NCBI RefSeq assembly: GCF_019049325.1
Contig: NZ_JAGMUO010000097.1
Location: forward strand, 641,882 to 705,881
DNA from: Streptomyces sp. AC512_CC834
GTDB lineage: Bacteria; Actinomycetota; Actinomycetes; Streptomycetales; Streptomycetaceae
Length of the DNA: 64,000 nt
Direction of reading: 5' to 3'
In this document: positions 15,610 through 24,056 of the stretch, in pieces
How positions within the stretch are numbered: position 1 is the first letter of the stretch
How the letters are laid out: every line of letters starts with the position of its first letter
Notes under the pieces: generated by a model
Databases searched by the model: none
Told to the model about the DNA's origin: nothing
What the model saw: only the letters and a program-made list of their open reading frames with translations
Translations under genes and position numbers: made by a program

Positions 15610-16920
15610 TCACTTCCGGCCGGGAGTCCAGTTCATGCCCCACCCGTAGGCGTGGTCGACGGTCCGCTGCGGGCTCACCCGGCGCTCGGGGACCAGGTAG
15701 CGGGCCTCGCGCTGGACGACGAGGTCGTTCCCGGTGTTGGTGATCAGCGCGAGGGCGCACACCGTCGAGGGCACGGTGCACTCGTCGAGCGAGAAGTCGA
15801 TCGCCGCGCCGTACTGCGGCTGGAGGGTGACCGTCGCGTGCAGGTCGGCGAAGGAGCGGGCGCCCTCGTAGATGGTCACGAAGACGAGGACGCGCCGGAA
15901 GTGCTGCTTGTGGTCGAGGTTGATCGTGAGGTTCTCGCCGGTCGCCACGGAGCCGGTGCGGTCGTCGCCGTCGAGGAGGATGAACGGCGGCTGGTGCAGC
16001 GCCCCGAAGGCGTTGCCGAGTGCCTGGACCACGCCCTTGCTGCCGTCGCTCAGTTCGTACAGGCAGCACAGGTCGAGGTCGAGGTCGTCGTGCATGGCGA
16101 CCGGGCGGCCGAGCTTGCGGGCCCAGCCCGAGAACTGCTTGCGCACCTGCCAGTTGAGGTTGACGCGCATGGCGCCCGAGGTGCCGCCCTGCTTGGTCAG
16201 CGAGACGGACGGCGCCGCCTTGGTGAGCGTGACCTTGGTCAGCCGGACCGGCGCGGCGGAGGGCGGCGCAGGGGGCGCGGCGGGTGCTGAAGGGGGCATC
16301 GTGGCCGCGGGGGCGGGCGGGGTCGGCGGGGCGAGCGGGGCTGTCTGGGGTGCTGGGGGTCCTGGGGGTGCTGCGGGTGCCGGGGGTGCCTGCTGCGGCT
16401 CGTCCACCGAGATCCCGTAGTCCGTGGCCAGGCCCTCGAGCCCGCGGTCGTAACCCTGGCCGACGGCACGGAACTTCCAGGCGCCCTGCCGACGGTAGAA
16501 CTCACCGAGTACGAAGGCCGTCTCCACTGTCGCGCCCGGGTTGTCGAAGCGGGCCACCACGGTGTTCCGCGCGGCGTCGCGGACCTCGATGTACAGATCG
16601 GGAACCTGCCCGAACGATCCGCCGTCCGAGGAGGCGGCGAGGACAATGGTCTCGATCGCGGGCTCCACGCGCGCGAGGTCGAGAAGCAGACTGTCGCTCA
16701 CCCGGCCGCCGGCGTCCCGCTTGCCCTCGTGGCGGACCGCGCCGGAGGAGTGGGCCGACTGGTTGTAGAAGACGAAGTCCGCGTCCGAACGGACCTTCCC
16801 GCCCACCAGGAGGAGGGCGGAGGCGTCCGCGTCGGGTACGCCGGGGCCGGTACGCCAGCCCAGTTCGACCCGCAGCGCCGTCGTCGGCACCGGGGTGTTC
16901 GATCCTTTCGACATTGACAT
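15610..16920 (-). CDS. Tandem TerD-domain (tellurium-resistance-type) protein
   Basis: 436 aa from ATG 16920; GGGGG lies 5 bases upstream. Residues 1-175 form one TerD-like domain (LRVELGWRTG, DFVFYNQ, GAWKFRAVGQGYDRGLEGLA). Residues 176-235 are a Pro/Ala linker. Residues 236-436 form a second, TerA/TerD-like domain (DLDLCCLYELSDGSKGVVQAL, FILLDGDDRTG, RYLVPERRVSPQRTVDHAYG). TerD domains bind calcium and occur in stress and phage-defence-associated ter systems. There are no other ter genes here, so this is a stand-alone copy. Confidence 0.85.
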   Translation of the reverse strand: MSMSKGSNTPVPTTALRVELGWRTGPGVPDADASALLLVGGKVRSDADFVFYNQSAHSSGAVRHEGKRDAGGRVSDSLLLDLARVEPAIETIVLAASSDGGSFGQVPDLYIEVRDAARNTVVARFDNPGATVETAFVLGEFYRRQGAWKFRAVGQGYDRGLEGLATDYGISVDEPQQAPPAPAAPPGPPAPQTAPLAPPTPPAPAATMPPSAPAAPPAPPSAAPVRLTKVTLTKAAPSVSLTKQGGTSGAMRVNLNWQVRKQFSGWARKLGRPVAMHDDLDLDLCCLYELSDGSKGVVQALGNAFGALHQPPFILLDGDDRTGSVATGENLTINLDHKQHFRRVLVFVTIYEGARSFADLHATVTLQPQYGAAIDFSLDECTVPSTVCALALITNTGNDLVVQREARYLVPERRVSPQRTVDHAYGWGMNWTPGRK

Positions 16921-17203
16921 GTCCGCCCCCATCACGTGTCACCGAGCCGGGCCGTGTCCCGGCGAATCGTCGAGTTTTCCAAGCCCAACCTATTCTTCCC
17001 GGCGCCCGTTGCTCCCGAGGAGTTCGGCGGGACGCCCGGCCAACCACCGGTAACCCGCCTGGAACTCGGCCTTTACCTTAAAAAGGCGTGGCATGGCGCC
17101 CCATTTTCCCAAGTTCGCTCGCATTGGGGATCCCAGGTCACTGAGGACACGGAAAACAACCCTCTTATCGGTCTCCCCAACCAGCACATCGTGGGCTTAA
17201 CTT
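16921..17203. other. Divergent intergenic region, TerD to DUF6643
   Basis: About 280 bases, noticeably more A/T-rich than the surroundings. It contains a small hairpin GCCTTT/AAAGGC (17069-17087). TAACTT at 17198-17203 lies at -12 to -7 of ATG 17210. A 65-codon minus-strand frame crosses it (16990-17187) but starts at a GTG without a ribosome site, and I do not call it a gene. Confidence 0.5.
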
Positions 17204-17209
17204 ATGGCC

Positions 17210-17644
17210 ATGACCTCCCCCCGCTCCACTTATGGCGGCGGCTACTACTCCGCCTCCTTCCCGGACACCCCGATCTACGACTCGCTCGTGGCCGAACGGG
17301 GCACCCCGCAGATCGCCCCGATCCGGGTCCCCGCCGCGTACGACATGCCGAGCAGCAGCCATCTGCCCGCGCTGCCGTCCGCCCTGCCCGCCCTCCCGGC
17401 GGGCCCCTCGCAGCCCTCCTACGGCTACCAGCAGCAGATGCCGCAGCCCGCACCGCTGCAGCAGGCGCCCGCCGCGTACATCCCGCACCAGGCCACCGCG
17501 CCGCGCGGGTACCCCGGTCCGCAGCAGCCCCGCCCGGCCGCGCCCGGCCCCGCGGGGTACGAGGCGATGCGCCCCGCGTCTCCCCGGCCGGCCCCCGCGC
17601 CGTACCAGGACCCGTACAACCAGCAGCAGTACCGCGGCTACTGA
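17210..17644 (+). CDS. DUF6643 family protein
   Basis: 144 aa from ATG 17210 (ATG 17204 is in frame two codons earlier). The N-terminal ~50 residues (TSPRSTYGGGYYSASFPDTP, IYDSLVAERGTPQIAPIRVP) match a conserved Streptomyces protein I know as DUF6643. The remainder is low-complexity Pro/Gln/Ala with GYQQQMPQ and YNQQQYRGY at the end, probably disordered. No Shine-Dalgarno; a leaderless start is likely. Function unknown. Confidence 0.8.
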   Translation: MTSPRSTYGGGYYSASFPDTPIYDSLVAERGTPQIAPIRVPAAYDMPSSSHLPALPSALPALPAGPSQPSYGYQQQMPQPAPLQQAPAAYIPHQATAPRGYPGPQQPRPAAPGPAGYEAMRPASPRPAPAPYQDPYNQQQYRGY

Positions 17645-18120
17645 GCCGTCCTCCGGGTTGCCGCTGCGGGAAGCCGCCGTGGAGCCCCGGGGCCGGCCGG
17701 TGACCGACGCCGGACGCTGACCGACGACGGGGGAAAGGTCGTCACGCGACGCCGGCAGCCGCGCCGCGCCCCGGCCGCCGCCGAGCTTGTGCCCGGCGGC
17801 GGCGTACGGCTGTCCGCGCACGGCCTGCGGACCCACGGCCCGTGGACCCGCGGCCCTGCGGTACGCCGTGCCGGGCGAGGCCGTCTCCTGCGCCCTCCTT
17901 CACCCCTCCTCACCCTCCTTCGCCCTCCTTCGCCGACGGCTTTCCGTTCCCGCTGACGACGACCGCGTCCGCCGTGCCACCGGCCGGGTTCCGGACAAAC
18001 GGCCCGGAACCGGGAACCCGGTCCGTGGTCCGCGCGTTGGGCTGTGTGAGAGCTTCATGAGAACCCTGCGGGCAAGGGCCACCGAGCGGGGGCGGTGAGG
18101 AGCGGGAAGGGGGTGCGTGT
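17645..18120. other. Gene-free stretch, pyrimidine-rich in part
   Basis: 476 bases after DUF6643. Bases 17889-17936 consist of repeated CTCCTTCRCC-type pyrimidine tracts. A 103-codon plus frame at 17787-18098 has unnatural composition and no ribosome site. The end (18102-18113) carries the AAGGGGG ribosome site of the next gene. I see no convincing gene or RNA. Confidence 0.5.
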
Positions 18121-18726
18121 GTGCGTGCGATCAGGGGTCTGTGGCGCTGGCGGGGCAATCCGCTGTGCCGCACGACCGACCTGGCCGAGGCCTGGGTGGC
18201 CCTGACCGCCTTGCTGCTGATCGTGTCCGTGGCGCCGCTGGCAGGCGTCCTCGTGGGCGGCGTGGCGCAGAATGCCCTGCAACGCTCGGTGCGCGAACAG
18301 CACCAGACCCGGCACCGGATGACGGCCACCGTGGTCCGTGCCCTGGAGCGTTCGCCCCTGACCGTCGACCCGGAGAGTGCCTCCGGCGGGGATCTGCGCC
18401 GTCGGGTCCTCGCCCACTGGACCGCGCCGGACGGCTCGCGGCACGAGGGCCCCGTCATGGTGGGGATCGACGACCCGGGCAGCGGCGACCGGTTCGCGAT
18501 ATGGACGGACGCGCGGGGCCGGGCGGTGGCCCACCCGCTGGACTCCGCCACCGCGACCACGCACGCCGTGCTCGCCGGCTTCGGCACCGCGGTGGCGGCC
18601 GGGGCCCTGGTCGAGGCCGTCCGGCGGATAGCCGTGGGGCGCATGGTCCGCCGCCGGTACGCCCGCCTGGAGCAGGAGTGGGACCGGGCAGGACCGGACT
18701 GGGGCAGGACCGGCGCGGGTAGCTGA
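18121..18726 (+). CDS. Two-helix membrane protein, Rv1733c-like
   Basis: 201 aa from GTG 18121, with AAGGGGG seven bases upstream. One hydrophobic helix lies near residues 24-48 (ALTALLLIVSVAPLAGVLVG) and a second near 145-165 (VLAGFGTAVAAGALVEAVRR). Between them is an extracytoplasmic-looking domain with APDGSRHEGPVMVG. The pattern matches the Rv1733c family of actinobacterial membrane proteins, whose function is unknown. The next gene starts about 110 bases downstream and may share the transcript. Confidence 0.78.
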   Translation: MRAIRGLWRWRGNPLCRTTDLAEAWVALTALLLIVSVAPLAGVLVGGVAQNALQRSVREQHQTRHRMTATVVRALERSPLTVDPESASGGDLRRRVLAHWTAPDGSRHEGPVMVGIDDPGSGDRFAIWTDARGRAVAHPLDSATATTHAVLAGFGTAVAAGALVEAVRRIAVGRMVRRRYARLEQEWDRAGPDWGRTGAGS

Positions 18727-18834
18727 CGGGCTTGCGCCTACGGTCAACTCACCACCTGCGCGCACGCTACGGTGGACCGGCCGAACCGAATCGGCGACGA
18801 CCCGCGTACGACGAGGTGGGGGCACAGCAACGCC

Positions 18835-21273
18835 ATGGCACAGGGCACGGTCCAGGTGACGCACACCGGCACCTCGCGGTGGCGGCGCCGCACAGGTGAG
18901 TACGCATCGCTCGCCGCCGCCCTGGAGGCCGCGGCCGACGGTGACGTCCTCACCGTCGCCCCCGGGACCTATCGGGAGAACCTCGTCGTCCAGCGGGCGG
19001 TGACCCTGCGCGGTCCCGAGGGTGTCCAGGGTTCGGTCCGGATCGCGCCCGGCGACGGCGTCCCGCTGACCGTGCGCGCCTCGGCGGTGATCCAGGACCT
19101 GCACGTCGAGGGCCAGGACGCGGCGGCGCCCGCGGTGCTCGTCGAGGACGGTACGCCGGAGCTGCTGGGCCTGCGGGTGGTGGCGCGTTCCGCCTCCGGG
19201 ATAGAGGTGCGCGGCGGCGCGCGACCCACGGTGCGGCGCTGCACGGTCGACAATCCGGCCGGTGTCGGCATCGCCGTCCTGGACGGCGGGGGCGGCGTGT
19301 TCGAGGAGTGCGAGGTCGTCTCGGCCGGGCAGGCGGGCGTCGCGGTGCGCTCCGGCGCCCACCCCCGGCTGGAGCGCTGCCGGGTGCACCACGCGGCGGG
19401 TTCCGGTCTGACGGCGACGGGTGAGGGCTCCGCGCTGGAGGCCGTGGGCTGCGAGGTCTACGAGGTCCGGGGCAGCGGTGTGCAGATCACCGGCCGGGCC
19501 ACGGCCCACCTGACCGACTGCGACGTGCACCGCACCACCGGCGACGGCGTCACGCTGGACACGGACGCGGTCCTCACGCTCGCCGACTGCCGCATCCACG
19601 ACATCCCGGAGAACGCGGTCGACCTCAGGTCGCGTTCCGTGCTCACCCTGACCCGCACCAGCGTGCGGCAGTTCGGGCGCAACGGCCTGTCGGTGTGGGA
19701 CCCTGGCACCCGGGTGGACGCCAACCAGTGCGAGATCTTCGACAGCACGGGCGACTATCCGGCGGTCTGGGTCAGCGACGGCGCGACCGCGGTGCTCGAC
19801 TCCTGCCGGGTGCACGACGTGCCGGACGCGCTGTTCGTGCTGGACCGCGGTTCCCGCGTGGACGTCGTCGACAGCGACCTCTCCCAGGTGCGCAACACCG
19901 CCGTGTCGGTGAGCGACGGCGCCACCGCTCAGCTCGACGACTGCCGCATCCGGGACGCGGCCACCGGCGCCTGGTTCCGCGACCACGGCAGCGGCGGGAC
20001 CCTGAACAACTGCACGCTGGACGGCAATCGGACCGGCGTGATCGTCACCAAGGGCGCCGACCCCACCATCGAGCGCTGCACGGTCGACTCCCCCTCCGAG
20101 GCCGGCGTCTACGTGTCGGCAGGAGGCCGCGGCACCCTGCTGAACTGCCGGGTGACCGGCAGCGCGGGCTACGGCTTCCATGTGATCGACGGCTGCCGTA
20201 CGACGCTCAAGAAGTGCCGCACGGAGCGCTGCGCGCGCGGCGGGTACGAGTTCGCGGACGGCGGCCCCGACACGGCGTACGACTCGGGGCCGCTCGTCGA
20301 GGACTGCACCAGCGACGAGAGCGGCGGCCTGACGGCGCCCGCCGCGCCGGAGCCGGTCGTGCAGGCGGCGGCCCAGTCCCCCGGTCTGCTGGGCTCCATC
20401 CCGGGGCAGCGCACCACCGAGCAGGAGCCGCTCATCGCGGCCGCCGCACCGCAGGAACCGGCACGTACCTCGAAGGCCGTACTCGGTGAACTGGACGCGC
20501 TGGTGGGCCTCGACAGCGTCAAGCGCGAGGTGCGGGCCCTGACCGACATGATCGAGGTGGGCCGGCGCCGGCAGCGCGCGGGCCTGAAAGCCGCGTCGGT
20601 CAAGCGGCACCTGGTCTTCACCGGCTCCCCCGGCACCGGCAAGACGACGGTCGCCCGGCTGTACGGCGAGATCCTCGCCTCGCTCGGGGTGCTGGACAGG
20701 GGCCACCTGGTCGAGGTGTCCCGGGTGGACCTGGTGGGCGAGCACATCGGCTCCACGGCGATCCGCACCCAGGAGGCGTTCCAGCGGGCGCACGGCGGCG
20801 TGCTGTTCATCGACGAGGCGTACGCGCTCTCCCCCGAGGACGCGGGCCGGGACTTCGGCAAGGAGGCCATCGACACGCTGGTCAAGCTGATGGAGGACCA
20901 GCGGGAAGCGGTCGTCGTGATCGTCGCGGGCTACACGGCGGAGATGGAGCGTTTCCTGTCCGTCAACCCCGGTGTGGCGTCCCGCTTCTCCCGGACCATC
21001 ACCTTCGGCGACTTCGGCCCTGAGGAGCTGCTGCGGATCGTGGAGCAGCAGGCCGACGAGCACGAGTACCGGCTGGCGCCCGGGACGGCCGAGGCGCTGA
21101 CGAAGTACTTCACCGCGATCCCCAAGGGCCCGGCCTTCGGCAACGGGCGCACCGCCCGCCAGACCTTCGAGGCGATGGTGGAGCGCCACGCGAGCAGGGT
21201 CGCCCAGCTCGGCGACCCCAGCACGGACGAGCTGACCCTGCTCTACGCGGACGACCTGCCGGATCTGCCGTAG
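18835..21273 (+). CDS. Beta-helix / AAA+ ATPase fusion (CbbX/SpoVK-type)
   Basis: 812 aa from ATG 18835. Residues ~15-500 are a right-handed parallel beta-helix of roughly 20-23-residue coils (PGTYRENLVVQRAVTLRGPE, then repeated RCRVHH, DCDVHR, DCRIHD, SCRVHD, DCRIRD, NCTLDG, ERCTVDS). At least a dozen coils carry one Cys at the same place, implying an internal Cys ladder. Residues ~545-800 are an AAA+ domain of the CbbX/SpoVK/EccA type: Walker A GSPGTGKTT (Lys603), Walker B VLFIDEA (Asp660), and a SRFSRTITF sensor region. There is no signal peptide, so it is cytoplasmic. Related AAA+ proteins remodel partner proteins; the helix may be the recognition module. Function unknown. Confidence 0.85.
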   Translation: MAQGTVQVTHTGTSRWRRRTGEYASLAAALEAAADGDVLTVAPGTYRENLVVQRAVTLRGPEGVQGSVRIAPGDGVPLTVRASAVIQDLHVEGQDAAAPAVLVEDGTPELLGLRVVARSASGIEVRGGARPTVRRCTVDNPAGVGIAVLDGGGGVFEECEVVSAGQAGVAVRSGAHPRLERCRVHHAAGSGLTATGEGSALEAVGCEVYEVRGSGVQITGRATAHLTDCDVHRTTGDGVTLDTDAVLTLADCRIHDIPENAVDLRSRSVLTLTRTSVRQFGRNGLSVWDPGTRVDANQCEIFDSTGDYPAVWVSDGATAVLDSCRVHDVPDALFVLDRGSRVDVVDSDLSQVRNTAVSVSDGATAQLDDCRIRDAATGAWFRDHGSGGTLNNCTLDGNRTGVIVTKGADPTIERCTVDSPSEAGVYVSAGGRGTLLNCRVTGSAGYGFHVIDGCRTTLKKCRTERCARGGYEFADGGPDTAYDSGPLVEDCTSDESGGLTAPAAPEPVVQAAAQSPGLLGSIPGQRTTEQEPLIAAAAPQEPARTSKAVLGELDALVGLDSVKREVRALTDMIEVGRRRQRAGLKAASVKRHLVFTGSPGTGKTTVARLYGEILASLGVLDRGHLVEVSRVDLVGEHIGSTAIRTQEAFQRAHGGVLFIDEAYALSPEDAGRDFGKEAIDTLVKLMEDQREAVVVIVAGYTAEMERFLSVNPGVASRFSRTITFGDFGPEELLRIVEQQADEHEYRLAPGTAEALTKYFTAIPKGPAFGNGRTARQTFEAMVERHASRVAQLGDPSTDELTLLYADDLPDLP

Positions 21274-21327
21274 CCGGGCAGGCGGCGCTCGTGCCGGAGG
21301 GGACTGCCTGAGGGGACCAGGGGACTT

Positions 21328-21344
21328 GGGGACTAACAGTCCCC
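21328..21344. terminator. Small hairpin between convergent genes
   Basis: GGGGACT, loop AAC, AGTCCCC: a perfect 7-base stem overlapping the stop codon of the minus-strand gene (21333-21335) and 54 bases past the AAA+ gene stop. It is preceded by three further GGGGAC copies. It could end transcription from either side; the short stem keeps confidence low. Confidence 0.35.
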
Positions 21345-23735
21345 GGGTCCGTCGTCCGCCGCCGGTACCGGTGCCGGGCCCTCGGTGTGGCGTGGCGCCG
21401 GTACCTCCGGACGCAGCCGGGCCAGCAGCCGCCCGCGCTCCTCGGCGAAGGCGGGGTCGGCCTGGTAGTCGGAGTGGCCCAGGATCGGCGCCGGCAGCGG
21501 GTGGAGTTCGGTGCGGCCGTAGGTCAGCGGGTCCTTGAGGGGCGCGCGGTCCACCGCGGGGCCCGAGTCGCCGGGCAGCCGCATCGGGCCGCCGATGGGG
21601 TCGGTGCGCCGGTAGAGGTTGCGCCAGCAGTCGACCTCCTCGTGCAGCGAGGCGAGCGCGGCCGGTCCGAAGTGGGCCGGGAACCAGCGGCCGTACAACC
21701 GCTCCAGCGGGGAGCCGTACGTGAGGAGGGCGACGCGCCTGCGGGCGGACGGCTCCAACTGCCAGGACGCGGCGGCGGCGAGGACACTGCCCTGCGAGTG
21801 CCCGGAGATGACCAGCCGCCCGCCGGTGGCCCGGGTCCAGGTCGCCATCCGCCAGGTCAGGTCGGGCACCGCGCGCTCGGCGTAGCAGGGCGGCGCGAAG
21901 GGGTGGGCGGCACGCGGCCAGAAGGTGCCGACGTCCCACAGGATGCCGATGCTGCGCCGCGCGGAGGCGTCCTTGTAGGCGCGCCTGCCCCAGGTGACGA
22001 ACAGTATGAACCCCAGGCCGATCAGCCAGGAGCCCAGCTCCTGCGCGGTCTGGGCGGCCCCCTGGACGACGGCGTACGTCCCGCGCGCGGCCTCGCCCGG
22101 CACCTGGTCGGTCGCCAGGGCGCCCACCAGGGCTCCGGCGCCCAGCAGCAGGGTGGTGGCGGAGGTGATGGCGACGAGGAAGGGTGCCCGGTCGGTGAGG
22201 GTGGCCATGGCGCGGGTGAGCGCGATGCGCCGGGTGCGCCCCGTGTCGCCGGTCTCCCCCGGGTGGTCGCGTTCCACGGCGTCCCGTTCGGCGCGGGCGA
22301 GGCGCAGGGTGTGCCGGGCGAGCGCGGCGCACAGCAGAGCCACGACGACGAGCAGCGGCGGGATGATGGACGCCTGCCAGGTCAGCAGGACGGGCGGGCC
22401 CTCGAGAAAGGTGCCGGTGCCGTCCATCCAGTCGGAGACGCGCTGGGCGACGCCGCCGGACATCACGCCGCCCAGCGCGCAGGCCAGCATGGCGACGGCG
22501 GGGCCGCCCAGGCCGCGGATCGCGGCGCGGGCGTCGGGACGGCTGCGGTGGAGCTGGTGGGCGACCACGGCGAGGGCGACGACCAGCAGTCCCTGCACCA
22601 GGGCGATGCCGCCGAACGTCATGTCCCCGGGCAGCCGGCCGCCGGACGTCCACGCCGGGCGGGCCCAGCCGCCGTAGAGCAGGGCGAGGACGAACAGGGC
22701 GAGGGCGGCCAGCGGCAGGAGTCGTACGAGGCGCTCGTCGAGTTGCCGGTCGAGGCGGTTCTCGCTGCGCCCGCGGCGGCAGACCACCGCGACGACGGCG
22801 ACCGCTCCGGCGGCCAGCGCCCCCACCAGGGTCCAGCCCAGCGTGTCGAGCAGCGTGGGGCCGCCCGGCCGGCGGTCGAAGCGGGCCGCCGGTGTGCCGA
22901 CCGCCGCGGCGACGGTCAGCAGGCCGGCGGCGGTGTGCGCGGCGCGCAGCCGGGCCACCAGACGGCGCCCGTACCAGAACCCGGGCCGGCCCAGCGCGGT
23001 GTGGCCGGGGTCCTCCTCGGCGTCGGTCTCGCGGTCCATCGGCTGCTGGGACTCGTAGGCCCGCCAGGTGCGCAACGACAGGTACCACAGCAGCCCGGTC
23101 AGTGCGGCGGGCACCGCTGCCGCCAGGGCGAGCCTGCGGCCGGGCGGACTCCACCAGCCGCCGTCCGAGACCACCGGCGACAGGAAGCCCAGCCAGGAGT
23201 GCCGCTCGGCACACGCGCGGGTGCCCGCGCACTGCCAGGCCACGAGGTCCAGCGCGACCTCGCAGGCGGCGGCGACCAGCAGCACCGTGAGCGTCAGGCC
23301 GGCCAGCCGCACCAGCAGCCCGTACAGGCGGACCGTCCGGATCCGGTCGTGGGCGGTGGGCCGCATCCAGTGGGCGAGGTTGACCACCATGAAGGGCAGG
23401 AGCAGCAGCCACAGGGCGCGGGTGCCGTTGCCCGAGGTCAGGTTGCACCAGACGTAGGCCTCGGGCACCGGCCGGCCCCGGTAGTCCTCGGGCCGGGACT
23501 CGGCGTCGGCGTCCTCGGTGCGCCGGAAGACGGCCGCGATGTGGTCGCCGGTGATCCGCACGGTCCGCGGGTCGTCCAGCATGTCGGCGGGTGTCGTGCC
23601 GCCCACCCCGTGCACCAGGAGTTCCAGTGCGGTGCCGCTTCTCCCGTCCGCCCCATCCGTGTCGCCGCCCGTACCGCCGCGCGGTCCGGGGGTCTCGTGC
23701 CCGCCCGTCCCGGCCCTTTCCTGCGCCTGTCCCAC
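21333..23735 (-). CDS. Polytopic membrane protein with alpha/beta-hydrolase motif
   Basis: About 800 aa from GTG 23735, 9 bases after GGGGGA; GTG 23744 abuts that site. The protein opens with a soluble segment (LELLVHGVGGTTPADMLDDP) whose HGVGG looks like the oxyanion strand of an alpha/beta hydrolase. About ten hydrophobic helices follow, then a soluble C-terminus with the nucleophile elbow SGHSQGS and LTYGSPLERLY. So the hydrolase fold appears split around a membrane domain. Substrate unknown; possibly a lipid esterase or thioesterase facing the cytoplasm. Convergent with the AAA+ gene. Confidence 0.75.
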   Translation of the reverse strand: MGQAQERAGTGGHETPGPRGGTGGDTDGADGRSGTALELLVHGVGGTTPADMLDDPRTVRITGDHIAAVFRRTEDADAESRPEDYRGRPVPEAYVWCNLTSGNGTRALWLLLLPFMVVNLAHWMRPTAHDRIRTVRLYGLLVRLAGLTLTVLLVAAACEVALDLVAWQCAGTRACAERHSWLGFLSPVVSDGGWWSPPGRRLALAAAVPAALTGLLWYLSLRTWRAYESQQPMDRETDAEEDPGHTALGRPGFWYGRRLVARLRAAHTAAGLLTVAAAVGTPAARFDRRPGGPTLLDTLGWTLVGALAAGAVAVVAVVCRRGRSENRLDRQLDERLVRLLPLAALALFVLALLYGGWARPAWTSGGRLPGDMTFGGIALVQGLLVVALAVVAHQLHRSRPDARAAIRGLGGPAVAMLACALGGVMSGGVAQRVSDWMDGTGTFLEGPPVLLTWQASIIPPLLVVVALLCAALARHTLRLARAERDAVERDHPGETGDTGRTRRIALTRAMATLTDRAPFLVAITSATTLLLGAGALVGALATDQVPGEAARGTYAVVQGAAQTAQELGSWLIGLGFILFVTWGRRAYKDASARRSIGILWDVGTFWPRAAHPFAPPCYAERAVPDLTWRMATWTRATGGRLVISGHSQGSVLAAAASWQLEPSARRRVALLTYGSPLERLYGRWFPAHFGPAALASLHEEVDCWRNLYRRTDPIGGPMRLPGDSGPAVDRAPLKDPLTYGRTELHPLPAPILGHSDYQADPAFAEERGRLLARLRPEVPAPRHTEGPAPVPAADDGPGDC

Positions 23736-23989
23736 TGTCCGCACTCCCCCGTGACGCGCCGTCGGCTCTGTCCGTGCGGGCACAAGGATCTCCACTCCGC
23801 GGGCCTCGTACACCCCTCGGCACGGAATCTCCCCGATCCGTGCGACCTGTGACGGCGGGACGGGCCGCGGGGGCGGTACGGGAGTGACATGTGCGCGCCG
23901 GGCGGGCGGTGGCGCGGCCGGTGACGTGGCGTGCGAGGATGGGCGTCCACGCACGGGTGCGAGGAGAAGTCCTCATCAGAGCGAGTGCG

Positions 23990-24029
23990 TCGGTGAATCG
24001 GTGTGTCGGTGTGTCGGTGTGTCGGACGG
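23990..24029 (+). repeat. Tandem 8-bp repeat (TCGGTGTG)
   Basis: Three perfect copies of TCGGTGTG at 23998-24021, flanked by degenerate copies TCGGTGAA (23990-23997) and TCGGACGG (24022-24029). They lie 28-67 bases upstream of the DeoR start, in its leader or promoter. The 322-base gap from 23736 to 24056 holds no gene that I can see. Confidence 0.85.
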
Positions 24030-24056
24030 TTTCGCGGCGAAAGGACCGAAGCGTAC

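Noticed and set aside
16990..17187. 65-codon minus-strand frame upstream of DUF6643
   Set aside because: Starts at GTG without a ribosome site in a promoter region between divergent genes. Composition is plausible, so it is only weakly rejected.
17787..18098. 103-codon plus-strand frame
   Set aside because: Pro/Ser/Arg-rich, no ribosome site, spans a pyrimidine repeat.
18055..23976. 1973-codon open frame on the minus strand
   Set aside because: It runs antisense through the AAA+ gene and out of frame through the membrane hydrolase. Composition is Arg/Gly/His-rich and it has no domain; it is a third-position GC artefact.
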